Source: Methylobacterium sp. Leaf125
GTDB lineage: Bacteria; Pseudomonadota; Alphaproteobacteria; Rhizobiales; Beijerinckiaceae
Assembly (NCBI RefSeq): GCF_001423085.1
Contig: NZ_LMNU01000001.1
Span: forward strand, 229,648-293,647
DNA: 64,000 bases
Reading direction: 5' to 3'
Shown here: positions 1 to 9,217 of the stretch, in pieces
Numbering within the stretch: the stretch's first letter is position 1
How the letters are laid out: each line of letters begins with the position of its first letter
Position numbers and translations under genes: made by a program
The notes under the pieces: model-generated
Seen by the model: only the letters and a program-made list of their open reading frames with translations
Database searches by the model: none
Told to the model about the DNA's origin: nothing

Positions 1-479
1 TGCCAAGGGTGTTGGCAGCATGGCTGGAGCCGCTTTCGATGAGCATGGCGGTATCCGTGGCTTGCGCGGCGCGAAAGGCGCGACGCCGCTGGTGTTCGGA
101 AAAAACTCGCAGGGGCGGCGGCGGGGGAAAACCATCCGCCCCGTCCCGGTCCACTCGATAACAGTTCCAAAAAGCTGGTGTTCCCGCCGGGTATCCCTGC
201 GCCGGGTTCACGTTTGACGGGAGCACCACTTGGCGACCCGATCCCGTGGCCGCGCCTCGGACCGATGCGGGGCCGCCGCGGTCGCCCGCCCGGAGGCCGC
301 TCGGAGGCCGCCCGCGCCGGGGGCCGGCTGTCGGCCGCCCCTTCCCGATCACCCACCGGCCCGCCGTGACGGTCCCCTGGTTGCTTGGCGCGGGCGCGTT
401 GCGCTAACCCGGTGGCGCCACGTGTGCCGCCGCCTGTGCCGCCACGCGCCTGAGCCACTCGCCTGATCAAGGACGCCCG
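1..479. other. Left-edge region without a confident gene
   Basis: GC-rich stretch before the M20 peptidase. No open frame in it has a convincing start, ribosome site or family resemblance. On the minus strand an open frame reads leftwards across bases 1-100 with an amphipathic, Ala-rich composition (it includes the string ESGSSHAANTLG). It could be the 5' part of a gene whose rest lies outside the window, but I cannot name it. No terminator or promoter stands out. Confidence 0.4.
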
Positions 480-1874
480 ATGACCGCGCTCGCCCCCGTT
501 CTCAACGACATCGACCGCGACCTCGACAACGCCCTGGAGCGGCTCTTCGCCTTCCTGCGCATCCCCTCGATCTCCACCGATCCGGCCTTCGCCCCCCAGT
601 GCCGCGAGGCCGCGAGCTGGCTCGCCGGCACCCTGACGGCCCTGGGCTTCGAGACCGGGATCCACGAGACCTCCCTGCACCCGGTGGTGCTGGCCCATGC
701 GCCGAAGCCCGGCACCCCGCACGTGCTGTTCTACGGGCACTACGACGTGCAGCCGGTCGACCCCCTGCATCTCTGGGAGACGCCCCCCTTCGAGCCGCGC
801 CTCGCCACCGATGCCGCCGGGAAGCAGAAGATCGTCGGGCGCGGCGCCTCGGACGACAAGGGCCAGGTGATGACCTTCGTCGAGGCCTGCCGGGCCTTCA
901 AGGCGATGGAGGGCGAGCTCCCCTGCGGCGTCACCCTCCTGATCGAGGGCGCCGAGGAGAACGGCTCGCAGGGGCTGCCCGAATGGGTCGCGGCCAACCG
1001 CGACAAGCTCGGCGCCGACATCGTCCTCGTCTGCGACACCAGCATGTGGAATCCGACCACGCCCGCCATCACCACCTCCCTGCGCGGCCTCGCGTATTTC
1101 GAGGTGAAGGTGACCTGCGCCGACCGCGACCTGCATTCGGGCTTCTTCGGCGGCGCGGCGCGCAACCCGATCCACGTCCTGTCCAAGATCATCGCCGACC
1201 TGCACGACGCCGACGGAAAGGTCGCGCTGCCGGGCTTCTACGAGGGCGTGCGCGAGACGCCGCCGGAGGTGCTGGAGCAGTGGCGCGGCCTCGACTTCAC
1301 GGCGGAGACGTTCCTCGGACCCATCGGCCTGTCGGAGCCGGCCGGCGAGCGCGGCCGCATGCTGATTGAGCTGATCCAGTCGCGTCCCGCCTGCGACGTC
1401 AACGGCATCATCGGCGGCTATACCGGCGAGGGCACCAAGACGGTGATCGCCGGCCAAGCCAGCGCCAAGGTCTCGTTCCGCCTCGTCGACGACCAGGACC
1501 CCGAGCAGCTCGCCCGCACCTTCGAGGCCTTCGTGCGCGCGCGCATCCCGGCCGACTGCGCGGTGGAGGTGATCTGCTACAAGGGCAGCCGCGCCATCAG
1601 CCTGCCCTTCGACATGCCGGAGCTGGAGACCGCCCGCGCCGCCCTGGCCGAGGAATGGGGCGTGCCCGCCGTGACCATCGGCGCCGGCGGCTCGATCCCG
1701 ATCGTGGGCGACTTCAAGCGCCTCCTCGACCGCAACACGCTGCTGATCGGCTTCGGCCTGGACGACGACCGCATCCACTCGCCCAACGAGAAGTACGACC
1801 TCAACAGCTTCCACAAGGGCACCCGCTCCTGGGCTCGCATCCTGGCGGCCTTCGGGGCGCAGCGGGCCGGCTGA
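480..1874 (+). CDS. M20 family dipeptidase (metallopeptidase)
   Basis: A 464-residue cytosolic dipeptidase of the M20 (carnosinase/CPG2-like) family, expected to hydrolyse dipeptides or acylated amino acids with two Zn ions. The sequence shows the metal motif YGHYDVQP (His87, Asp89), the bridging-Asp motif GRGASDDKG (about 120-128), the catalytic Glu motif EGAEENGS (about 156-163), an Asp near 186 and a C-terminal RIHSPNEKYD with a metal-ligand His. The dimerisation insert lies between, and the length is typical. The ATG follows a GAC-rich leader with no strong ribosome site. It stands alone: the next gene begins 190 bases on, after an inverted repeat. The substrate cannot be read from sequence. 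Confidence 0.93.
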   Translation: MTALAPVLNDIDRDLDNALERLFAFLRIPSISTDPAFAPQCREAASWLAGTLTALGFETGIHETSLHPVVLAHAPKPGTPHVLFYGHYDVQPVDPLHLWETPPFEPRLATDAAGKQKIVGRGASDDKGQVMTFVEACRAFKAMEGELPCGVTLLIEGAEENGSQGLPEWVAANRDKLGADIVLVCDTSMWNPTTPAITTSLRGLAYFEVKVTCADRDLHSGFFGGAARNPIHVLSKIIADLHDADGKVALPGFYEGVRETPPEVLEQWRGLDFTAETFLGPIGLSEPAGERGRMLIELIQSRPACDVNGIIGGYTGEGTKTVIAGQASAKVSFRLVDDQDPEQLARTFEAFVRARIPADCAVEVICYKGSRAISLPFDMPELETARAALAEEWGVPAVTIGAGGSIPIVGDFKRLLDRNTLLIGFGLDDDRIHSPNEKYDLNSFHKGTRSWARILAAFGAQRAG

Positions 1875-1980
1875 GCGGCCCCGTCGTCTCCCGTGGCGCG
1901 CGGCTTCGCACCCTGGCGCCTCGCCGATCCCTTCCGGAGCCTGCGCCGATCCCTTGGGGGCACGCGCGTGACGACACGCC

Positions 1981-2003
1981 ACCCTCTCCCGGAAAGAGAG
2001 GGT
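1981..2003. repeat. Inverted repeat after the M20 peptidase gene
   Basis: Perfect 8-bp arms ACCCTCTC/GAGAGGGT separated by CCGGAAA, followed by TTGGGGTGA. There is no T tract, so this looks more like a small intergenic palindromic element than a classical terminator, though it could act as one for the peptidase mRNA. Only one copy of this exact form is in the window. Confidence 0.5.
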
Positions 2004-2065
2004 TGGGGTGACTTTCGACCGTTCGAGATCCGCGGATTCACGCTCCGCTCGAGTCCCAAGGCCGC

Positions 2066-2773
2066 ATGACCGCCCCTCCCGACCATCCAGCCCCCCGCGA
2101 AGCCCGCCTGTTCGCGGCCGGCCACGGCGTGCTGGTCTGCCGCTATCCGGTGGCCACCGATCTGCCGATTCCCCTCGCGGTCCCGGAGCCGCCGGGCCTG
2201 CGCCTGCTCAGCTGGACCTTCACCGGCTTCGGCGGCCCTGAGTCCGATCCCGCCGGGCTCCTCGTCCTGCAGGACGGGGCGGCGGCCCTGGCGGAGGGCG
2301 GCGTCCTGACCCTGGAGACGCATTTTCGCGACCAGGCGATCGCCTGTCCGAAGCCCCGACCCGTGGCGGAGCTGGCGCGCCCCGCGCGCGCCGCCCTCGG
2401 GGAGGCGGTGCTGGCCGCGGTGATGCCGGACACCCTCGACGCCCTGGCGACGCTGTTCCCGCTCCTGGCGCCCGCCGTCGCGGAGAGTCCGGTGCCCGAG
2501 ACGGCGCCCCGCCTCGCCCTCGCGGGCGACGATGCGCACCGGGCCACGCTTTCGGGCTCCACGGTGCCGAACTACCTGCTGCTGCGGGCCGGCAGCACCT
2601 GGAGCTGCGCCCGGGTGGCGACGGCCGAGCTCCGCTTCGGCCCCGCCCCCGAGATCGACCTCACCCTGGCGCCGGCCTGGGGCAACCCCCGCGGGGCGAC
2701 CGTCGAGACCGCCTTCCTCCTCGGTCCCGGCACCGTCACGCCGGCCCGTCTTCGCCGCGAGGGCGGACGGTGA
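2066..2773 (+). CDS. Hypothetical protein heading a glycosyltransferase operon
   Basis: A 235-residue protein I do not recognise. It has no signal peptide or membrane segment, is rich in Ala, Pro and Leu, and its C-terminal third looks like alternating beta strands (for example the YLLLRAG and AELRFGPAPEIDLTL segments). Its stop overlaps the GTG start of the next gene by four bases (GTGA), so it is almost certainly co-translated with the glycosyltransferases downstream. A beta-rich C-terminal segment of similar character ends the next gene product and the fourth gene product. That suggests, without proof, a shared accessory module. A carbohydrate-related role is inferred from position only. 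Confidence 0.75.
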   Translation: MTAPPDHPAPREARLFAAGHGVLVCRYPVATDLPIPLAVPEPPGLRLLSWTFTGFGGPESDPAGLLVLQDGAAALAEGGVLTLETHFRDQAIACPKPRPVAELARPARAALGEAVLAAVMPDTLDALATLFPLLAPAVAESPVPETAPRLALAGDDAHRATLSGSTVPNYLLLRAGSTWSCARVATAELRFGPAPEIDLTLAPAWGNPRGATVETAFLLGPGTVTPARLRREGGR

Positions 2774-4674
2774 GCGGCCCGGCGATCCTCGTGGTGGCGC
2801 CGATGCCGGCGTTTCCGACCAGCGCCGGCAACCGGCGCCGGCTGCTCACCACCTGCGCCGCCCTGCAGCGCGGCGGGTACGCGGTCGACCTCGCCTATTA
2901 TGCCCATGAGGACCAGATCTACCGCCGCTTCGGGCAGCACCCGCCCACCGACGAGGCCGCGGCGGCGGGCCTGTTCCGGCACACCTTCCGGATCGAGCCG
3001 CCGGCGACCATCCCGCTCACCACCCGGTCGCGGTGCTTTTCCATCGACGACTGGTGCCCCGAGGCCGTCGGCGCCTTCGTGTCCTGGTACGGGAAGGCCT
3101 ATCCCGAGACCGGCGCGATCCTGATGAACTACGTCTTCCTGTCGCGCGCCCTGGAGGCGGCGCCTCCGGGCGTGCTGACGCTCATCGACACGCACGACCG
3201 CTTCGCCGACCGGCAGCGCCAATACCGGCCGTTCCGGGCCGAGCCGAACTTCTTCTACACCGATCGGGCGGGCGAGGCGGCGGGCCTCGCCCGGGCCGAC
3301 ATCGTGCTGGCGATCCAGTCCGAGGAGGCGGCCTATTTCCGGACGATCACCGACCGCCGGGTTCACCTGCTGCCGCCGCGCTTTCCCGCCCGCCGGCCTT
3401 TCACCGCCCCGACCCGGGTCAGGCGGATCGGCTTCCTCGGCCACGGCAACGATCCGAACCTGTTCTCCATCCGGCGCTTCGCCGCGGCCTGGAGTGAGGG
3501 CTGGACCCCGGCCCGTCCCGAACTCGTCATCGCGGGGGAGATCAGCAACAGCCTCGGCCCGACCGCGGGGCCCGGTATTCACTTCGCCGGCTACCTGCCA
3601 GACCTGGAGGACTTCTACGACGGCGTCGACCTCGTGGTGGCGCCCATCCTCATGGGCAGCGGCCTGAAGATGAAGGTCGCCGAGGCCCTGTCCTTCGGCA
3701 AGCCCGTGATCGGCACCGCCCTCGGTTTCGAGGGCTTCGACCCCGTCGTGCCGGCCCATCGCCTGGACACCGCCGAGGCGGTGAAGACGCAGGTGCTGGC
3801 CCTGGCCTCGGACGCGGCCGAACTCACCGCGCTCACCCGAGCCTGCGCGGATCTGTTTGCCGGCTACAACGCGCGTGCGGAGGAGGCGGAAACCGCTTTG
3901 CTGGCAATGCTCTCTGTTTCAGACGGGAAACCATCAGGGGCCGATGCGCCGGCTATCCGCCCGGCAGCCACCGACCCGGATCGGCTCGTCACCGCCCTGG
4001 CGAGCGGACGCCTCACCTGCGAAACCTCCCTGCGGTCCGACCTGCGCAACGATCCCGACCTCGGCCTCCTGGTCGCCACCGAGCGCGTCGCCCCGCCGGG
4101 CGCCGAACCCTACACCCCCGCCCGCCGGCGCTGGTTCGCCCGGGCGGAGGCCGCGCAGACCGGGCACAGACCGGACGTGGCCGGGTCCGCGGATGCCGGC
4201 CTGGCCGGGCTCCGGCTCGCCCTCTCGCCGGAATGGGTCCGCGACCGGCGCCTGCCCCCGCCCCTCCGGGCGGAGCTCGCGGCGCAGCTGGCGGACGTCG
4301 CGGCGGATTGGGATGCCCAGGCGGTCCGCGTCGGCACCGCCGAAGACGAGACGACCCTGGCCCTGACGCTGCCGCGTCACCTCGCGTTCGGGACGCATCC
4401 CCACGCGGTCTTCCGGATCGGCACGCCGACGCGCGAGATCACCCTCGGACGTGTCACGCTTTTGAATACCAGCCGGATTTCGGTGTATTCCAGCCCGTAT
4501 ATCAGTGCGTATGCCAGCGCCCGCGCGGACCTCCCGGGGGCGCCGGCGGCCGTGACCTTCGCGGGGCTCGGGGCGGGCACGGCGGCGTCCACGATCCTGG
4601 TCCTGCACGACGATCTCATCGGCCGCATCACCGTCCTGCCCGACCCTCTGCCGAGCCCGGAGCCCCTTCCATGA
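2770..4674 (+). CDS. Glycosyltransferase (GT4-like) with C-terminal extension
   Basis: A 634-residue cytosolic protein. Residues about 1-370 are a GT-B glycosyltransferase: an N-terminal Rossmann start (ILVVAPMPAFPTSAGNRRR), a middle switch with RRIGFLGHGNDPN, and the nucleotide-sugar binding end VAPILMGSGLKMKVAEAL followed by GKPVIGT, typical of GT4/Glyco_trans_1_4. After a low-GC linker (about residues 375-395, bases 3895-3960) comes some 240 residues of unknown, beta-rich sequence. The GTG start overlaps the previous stop (GTGA), and its own stop overlaps the next ATG (ATGA). Sugar donor and acceptor are unknown. The operon context points to a cell-surface polysaccharide or a glycosylated protein. 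Confidence 0.85.
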   Translation: MSGPAILVVAPMPAFPTSAGNRRRLLTTCAALQRGGYAVDLAYYAHEDQIYRRFGQHPPTDEAAAAGLFRHTFRIEPPATIPLTTRSRCFSIDDWCPEAVGAFVSWYGKAYPETGAILMNYVFLSRALEAAPPGVLTLIDTHDRFADRQRQYRPFRAEPNFFYTDRAGEAAGLARADIVLAIQSEEAAYFRTITDRRVHLLPPRFPARRPFTAPTRVRRIGFLGHGNDPNLFSIRRFAAAWSEGWTPARPELVIAGEISNSLGPTAGPGIHFAGYLPDLEDFYDGVDLVVAPILMGSGLKMKVAEALSFGKPVIGTALGFEGFDPVVPAHRLDTAEAVKTQVLALASDAAELTALTRACADLFAGYNARAEEAETALLAMLSVSDGKPSGADAPAIRPAATDPDRLVTALASGRLTCETSLRSDLRNDPDLGLLVATERVAPPGAEPYTPARRRWFARAEAAQTGHRPDVAGSADAGLAGLRLALSPEWVRDRRLPPPLRAELAAQLADVAADWDAQAVRVGTAEDETTLALTLPRHLAFGTHPHAVFRIGTPTREITLGRVTLLNTSRISVYSSPYISAYASARADLPGAPAAVTFAGLGAGTAASTILVLHDDLIGRITVLPDPLPSPEPLP

Positions 4675-6725
4675 TGGCGGCCCCCGACATCCTCGACGCC
4701 CCGGCAGGCCGGAAGGCGGCCCTGGTCGAGGCCGCCCTGATCTGGAACGCGTTGTTTCTCAACGACGTCCGCATCGCGTTCCGGCCGGAGGCCACGCCCG
4801 TGATCTCGGTCGTGATCGTCTCGCGCGGAGCCCGACACCTGCTGGCCTGGACCCTGGCGAAGCTCGCCGGGCACCAGGCCTTCGCCGGGCCGGCATTCGA
4901 GGTGATCCTGGTCGACAACGCCTCCGATGCCGAGACACGGGCCCTGTTCGGGCGCATCGACGGCGCCCGGATCCGCCTCAATCCGGAGAATGCCGGCTTC
5001 GGTCCCGCCTGCAACCAAGGGGCCGCCGAGGCCCGCGGCCGCTACGTGCTGTTCCTCAATCCCGACATCGACCTGATGCCCGGCGCCCTCGCGGCCCTGG
5101 TTCGCACCTTCGCGGAATCCGACGAAATCGGCATCGTCGGTGGGCGGCTGGTGTTCCCCGGCGGCATCCTGCAGGAGGCCGGGGCCGGCTTCCAGGACGA
5201 CCCGCAGCTGACCCATCCGGCCGGCCGCGGCGGTCTCGATCCCTTCGCGCCGGAGGCCTCCTACGTCCGCGACGCGGGCTACGTCTCCGGCGCCCTGCTG
5301 ATGATCGAGGCCCGGCTGTTCACGGATCTCGGCGGCTTCGACGACCGCTTCGCGCCGGCCTATTTCGAGGACACCGACCTCTGCGCGCGCTGCCAGCAGG
5401 CGGGGCGGCGGGTCGTCTACCAGCCCCGGGCCCTGGCGATCCACGTGGAGAGCGGCACCAGCGTCCGGCGTGCCGACGTCGAGGCGCTCCTCGATCGCAA
5501 CCGGGTCCGCTTCCGCGAGCGGCACGGCCCCTGGCTCTTCGGGCAGGGACCGCGGCGCACGGGCTTCGGCCCCCGCGACGACGCCCCCTTCGCCCTGCGC
5601 GTCCTCTACGTCGACGACCGGGCCCCGCATCAGGATCTCGGAGCCGGGCTGCCGCGGGCCAACACCATCGTCAACGCGATGGCGGACCTCGGCTACGCCG
5701 TGACGGTGTGCTCGGTCTATGGCGAGCGCGAGGAGCCGGCGACGACCTACCGCGATCTCTCGGACCGGATCGAAGTCATCGAGCCCTGCGGACGGGAAGG
5801 CTTCCGGCGCCTCGTCACCGAGCGGGCCGGGGTCTACGACGTGCTCTGGGTCAGCCGGCCACCGCATATCCGCATGGTGTGCGAGGTCCTGGCGGATCTG
5901 GGCCTGACCCCGCGGGAGGTCGGCCGCGCCCGCGTGGTGTTCGATTCCGAATCCCTCTACGCCCTGCGCGAGTTCGTCGTCGATGCCCTCAAGGGCCGGC
6001 CGGCGCCGGGGCCGGCCCTCGCCCGGGCGACCGCCCTGGAGCTGCGGACCATCGCGGCGGCCGACCGGGTGGTCTGCGTCTCCCCGGCCGACGCGCGCCT
6101 GCTGCGCCGGGCCGGGGTCGCGGATCCGGTGGTCCTCGGCCACGTCCAGGCGCCCCATCCGAACCCGCCCGGCTTCGCCGCCCGCTCGGGGTTCGTCTTC
6201 ATCGGGTCCCTCGCCCGCGAAGGCGAGCCGAACATCGATTCCCTCGACTGGTTCTTCGGGCAGGCTTGGGACGCCCTGCGGGCGCTCCTGCCGGAGGCCC
6301 ACGTCACCATCATCGGTGCGGTCGCGCCCTCCATCGCCGAGCGGCTGACCCGGCCCGGCGTCACCGTCCTCGGTCGCCTCGACGAGATCGGCCCCGTCCT
6401 CGATGCCGCCCGCGTCGCCCTTGCCCCCACGCGCTTCGCCGCCGGCCTCCCGCACAAGGTGCTGGAGACCGTCGCGCGCGGCCTGCCGAGCGTCATCACC
6501 CCGGTCCTGGCCGGACAGATGGGCTGGCCCGACGGCACCGGATACCGGGTCCATGACTGGCACGATCCCCGGGGCTTCGCCGAGACGCTGGCGCATCTCC
6601 ACGCGGACGCGGCCGCCTGGACGCAGGTGCAGCGCGCCGGTCTCGCCCAGGTCGGCCGCGAGGAGGACCCCGAGGCCTACCGCGCCGTCCTGCGTCGGTT
6701 GTGCGAGGCGCCGACCTTCCCATGA
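4671..6725 (+). CDS. Bifunctional glycosyltransferase, GT2 fused to GT4-like domain
   Basis: A 684-residue fusion. After a short N-terminal helix, residues about 44-280 form a GT-A family 2 transferase: ISVVIVSR, the EVILVDNASD nucleotide site, NPENAGFGPACNQG, the LFLNPDIDL metal motif, and a DDRFAPAYFEDTDLC acceptor/base motif as in rhamnosyl and galactofuranosyl transferases. From about residue 300 a GT-B domain follows (LYVDDRAPHQDLGAGLPR, then VFIGSLAREGEPNIDSLDWF and a final LPHKVLETVARGLPSV). Such two-transferase chimeras usually add alternating sugars to a growing glycan. The chosen ATG overlaps the upstream stop (ATGA); a second ATG follows directly. Its stop overlaps the next gene the same way. 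Confidence 0.88.
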   Translation: MMAAPDILDAPAGRKAALVEAALIWNALFLNDVRIAFRPEATPVISVVIVSRGARHLLAWTLAKLAGHQAFAGPAFEVILVDNASDAETRALFGRIDGARIRLNPENAGFGPACNQGAAEARGRYVLFLNPDIDLMPGALAALVRTFAESDEIGIVGGRLVFPGGILQEAGAGFQDDPQLTHPAGRGGLDPFAPEASYVRDAGYVSGALLMIEARLFTDLGGFDDRFAPAYFEDTDLCARCQQAGRRVVYQPRALAIHVESGTSVRRADVEALLDRNRVRFRERHGPWLFGQGPRRTGFGPRDDAPFALRVLYVDDRAPHQDLGAGLPRANTIVNAMADLGYAVTVCSVYGEREEPATTYRDLSDRIEVIEPCGREGFRRLVTERAGVYDVLWVSRPPHIRMVCEVLADLGLTPREVGRARVVFDSESLYALREFVVDALKGRPAPGPALARATALELRTIAAADRVVCVSPADARLLRRAGVADPVVLGHVQAPHPNPPGFAARSGFVFIGSLAREGEPNIDSLDWFFGQAWDALRALLPEAHVTIIGAVAPSIAERLTRPGVTVLGRLDEIGPVLDAARVALAPTRFAAGLPHKVLETVARGLPSVITPVLAGQMGWPDGTGYRVHDWHDPRGFAETLAHLHADAAAWTQVQRAGLAQVGREEDPEAYRAVLRRLCEAPTFP

Positions 6726-7576
6726 CACGCAGCCCGACGTTCCACGCCGTCCGCCTCGCGACGCCCCTGATCCGCCGGGTGATCCTCGGCCGTGTGCCCC
6801 GCCTGTTCGACGCGGCCTATTACCGGACGAACAACCCGGACGTGGCCCGCTCCGGCATCGACCCGTTCCTGCACTATGTCTGGCGCGGCGCGGCGCAGGA
6901 CCGCGATCCCAGCGCCGATTTCGACACCGCCTTCTACCGGCGCCAGAGCGGCGCGACCCGCCTCGACCCGGTGCGGCATTACCTGCGCGCCGGTGCCAAG
7001 GCCGGCCTCGACCCGAACCCCGCCTTCAGCACCCTGATGTACGTGGCGCGCTACCCCGATGTCGGCCTGGCGGGGATCAACCCCCTGGTGCATTACCGCC
7101 AGGACGGGCGGGCGGAGGGCCGCGTCGCCGCCCCCTCCGCCTCGCAGCCGGAGGAATGGGTGCCCTTCCAGGGGGTCCGCGAAGCCCAGCGCTGGGCTTA
7201 TCCGGCGCAAGCCTCGCCTCGCTTCGCCCTGACCCTGAGGCGCGACGTGCCGGTCTCGGCCTGCCCCAGCGTCCTGCCTCGGCTCTGCCTCGTGCTGACC
7301 CTCGATGGGAACGAGATCGACGGACTGGTGCAGAGCTTCGACGCCTTCCCGGACTCCGCCGCCGACGCGCTCACCCTCGCGATCGACACCGCCCTGCGCC
7401 CCCATCCGCCCCGCCCCACCCTGGTCCTCGCCCTCGAGCAGTGCTTCCACGGGCCGGGCCCCGGGGGCACGGTCCTGCTGCGCTACGCGGAGGCGCGGAT
7501 CTGGGACGTGCTGCCGGAGCGCCCGCACGTGCTCCGGCTCTGCCCGGCCGGAGCGCTCGCGCTTCGGGTGCTCTGA
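6722..7576 (+). CDS. Protein with Tyr-Pro-Asp-Val type repeats, glycosyltransferase-associated
   Basis: A 284-residue protein. Residues about 20-140 hold three imperfect repeats of about 37 residues with the pattern FDxxYYxxxNPDVAxxGxxPxxHYxxxGxxxxRDPSxxF (seen as NPDVARSGIDPFLHYV, then LDPVRHYLRAGAKAGLDPNP, then YPDVGLAGINPLVHY). These repeats are common next to, or fused to, glycosyltransferases of alphaproteobacterial surface-glycan clusters, and their function is undefined. The C-terminal half is beta-rich with no known motif. There is no signal peptide. The start overlaps the previous stop (ATGA); a GTG 21 bases upstream is possible but less likely. It is the last gene of the operon and faces bioD, 26 bases away. 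Confidence 0.8.
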   Translation: MTRSPTFHAVRLATPLIRRVILGRVPRLFDAAYYRTNNPDVARSGIDPFLHYVWRGAAQDRDPSADFDTAFYRRQSGATRLDPVRHYLRAGAKAGLDPNPAFSTLMYVARYPDVGLAGINPLVHYRQDGRAEGRVAAPSASQPEEWVPFQGVREAQRWAYPAQASPRFALTLRRDVPVSACPSVLPRLCLVLTLDGNEIDGLVQSFDAFPDSAADALTLAIDTALRPHPPRPTLVLALEQCFHGPGPGGTVLLRYAEARIWDVLPERPHVLRLCPAGALALRVL

Positions 7577-7602
7577 GGCGCCTCCGGCGAGACTGCCGGC
7601 GT

Positions 7603-8301
7603 TCAGGCGGCGGAGGCCGGGCGCACGAGATCCGCGAGGTCGACCGGGCAGTCGCCGTTGCGGGCGATGACGATCACCGGCACGGCCTGGTGCCGGGCGA
7701 TGGCCCTCGCCACGAAATCGGGCGGGGTCGGCGCGTCGGGGCTGGCGCAGACGACGATCCCCAGCAGGGGAACGCCGTGCGCCTGCAGGGTCTCGGCCGC
7801 CGTGAGGGCATGGCTGATCGCGCCGAGATAGGAGCCGGAGACGAGGAGGGCCGGCAGGCGCAGGGCCTTGAGCCAGTCAAGGCCGGTCGCCTCCCCCGTC
7901 ACCGGGCTCATCACGCCGCCGACCCCCTCGATCAGCAACGTGGTGTCGGGCGGCGTGGCCGCGATCTCTCGCCGGCACCAGCCGACGAGGTCGTCCAGGG
8001 CCAGGGTCCGACCCTCGCGGGTCGCGGCGAGATCCGGGCTCAAGGGGGCGGTGAAGCGCCAGGGCGAGCAGGCGGCGACCGTCTCGGGCGTCGTCGCCAG
8101 GCCCTGCGCCGCGAGCAGGCGTCCGGTGTCGCTCTCCGCGAAATCCGCGGCATCGAGGGGCGGGACGCCGCTCGCCAGGGGCTTGAGGGTCCGCACGCCG
8201 CGGCCCAGGGCGCGCAGCCGCCGCGTCAGCGCGGCGGTGACGTAGGTCTTGCCGATCTCGGTCCCGGCGCCGGCGACGAAGACGGCGCGCGTGCCGCTCA
8301 C
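7603..8301 (-). CDS. bioD: Dethiobiotin synthetase
   Basis: A 232-residue enzyme that closes the ureido ring of dethiobiotin from 7,8-diaminopelargonate, CO2 and ATP, the penultimate step of biotin synthesis in the cytosol. The P-loop GAGTEIGKT (Lys18), the substrate motif LKPLASG near residue 40, and EGVGGVMSPV (about 127-136) are all present, and the length matches the family. It begins with GTG, and that codon overlaps the stop of fpr (GTGA), so the two are translationally coupled. The partner aminotransferase gene bioA is not adjacent but near 27 kb. No bioB or bioF is in the window, so the biotin genes are dispersed here. Confidence 0.95.
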   Translation of the reverse strand: MSGTRAVFVAGAGTEIGKTYVTAALTRRLRALGRGVRTLKPLASGVPPLDAADFAESDTGRLLAAQGLATTPETVAACSPWRFTAPLSPDLAATREGRTLALDDLVGWCRREIAATPPDTTLLIEGVGGVMSPVTGEATGLDWLKALRLPALLVSGSYLGAISHALTAAETLQAHGVPLLGIVVCASPDAPTPPDFVARAIARHQAVPVIVIARNGDCPVDLADLVRPASAA

Positions 8302-9071
8302 TTCTCGACGAAGGCCTTCTCGATGACGTAGTGGCCGGCCTCGCCGTGATTGCCCTCCTCGTAGCCGCCCTCGGTCAGCAGCTGGCGGGTGTCGCGGATC
8401 ATGTCGGGCGAGCCGCAGAGCATGAAGCGGTCGTTCTCCACCGACATCGGCGGCAGGCCGATATCCTCGAACAGCTTGCCCGAGGTCATCAGGTCGGTGA
8501 TACGGCCGCGGTTGCGGAAGGGCTCACGGGTCACGGTCGGGTAGTAGATCAGCCCGGCGCTGATCACCTCGCCGAGAAACTCGTGGTTCGGCAGATCCTG
8601 GGTGATGGTCTCGCCGTAGGCGAGCTCCTGCACCTGGCGGCAGCCATGGACGAGGACGACCTTCTCGAAGCGCTCGTAGGTCTCCGGATCCTTGATGATC
8701 GACATGAAGGGCGCGAGGCCGGTGCCGGTGCCCAGGAGGTAGAGGTTCTTGCCCGGCATCAGGTTGTCGAGCACCAGGGTGCCGGTGGGCTTCTTGCCGA
8801 CGATGATCGGGTCGCCGACCTTGAGGTGCTGCAGCTTCGAGGTGAGCGGGCCGTTCGGCACCTTGATCGAGAAGAACTCCAGTTCCTCCTCGTAATTGGC
8901 CGAGACGACGCTGTAGGCGCGCAGCAGCGGCCGGCCCTCGACCTCGAGGCCCATCATCACGAACTCGCCGTTGCGGAAGCGGAAGGCGGGATCGCGGGTG
9001 GTGCGGAAGGAGAACAGCGTGTCGGTCCAGTGATGGACACTCAGCACACGCTCCTCGTTGAACTTGCTCAT
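8298..9071 (-). CDS. fpr: Ferredoxin--NADP(+) reductase
   Basis: A 257-residue FAD enzyme of the bacterial plant-type FNR family that moves electrons between NADPH and ferredoxin or flavodoxin in the cytosol, often in oxidative-stress defence or Fe-S and radical-enzyme support. Seen: the FAD-binding RAYS motif (51-54), the NADP-binding GTGTGLAPF (114-122), VHGCRQ and the CGSPDM motif near the C terminus, with a last aromatic-free tail FVEK. I chose the ATG at MSKFNEE because it gives the family length; the frame stays open 99 bases further upstream. Coupling to bioD is functionally sensible, since biotin synthase needs flavodoxin-linked electrons. Confidence 0.95.
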   Translation of the reverse strand: MSKFNEERVLSVHHWTDTLFSFRTTRDPAFRFRNGEFVMMGLEVEGRPLLRAYSVVSANYEEELEFFSIKVPNGPLTSKLQHLKVGDPIIVGKKPTGTLVLDNLMPGKNLYLLGTGTGLAPFMSIIKDPETYERFEKVVLVHGCRQVQELAYGETITQDLPNHEFLGEVISAGLIYYPTVTREPFRNRGRITDLMTSGKLFEDIGLPPMSVENDRFMLCGSPDMIRDTRQLLTEGGYEEGNHGEAGHYVIEKAFVEK

Positions 9072-9217
9072 CGACGGTCCGTCTCGAATTTCGCTCGAAT
9101 CTCGAAGCTTTGCGTGGGGTCTTCTCGCACCTGCGGTAGGCCCGTCAAGGCGGCGCGCGTACGCAGGCACACGCGCGTGCAGTGGCTTGGAATCGTTCTT
9201 AATTCTGCCCCGGCCCG

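Noticed and set aside
4377-6728. Long minus-strand frame opposite the GT2-GT4 gene
   Set aside because: Low-complexity Gly/Arg/Asp composition and no domain; the plus strand encodes clear glycosyltransferase motifs and overlap-coupled starts.
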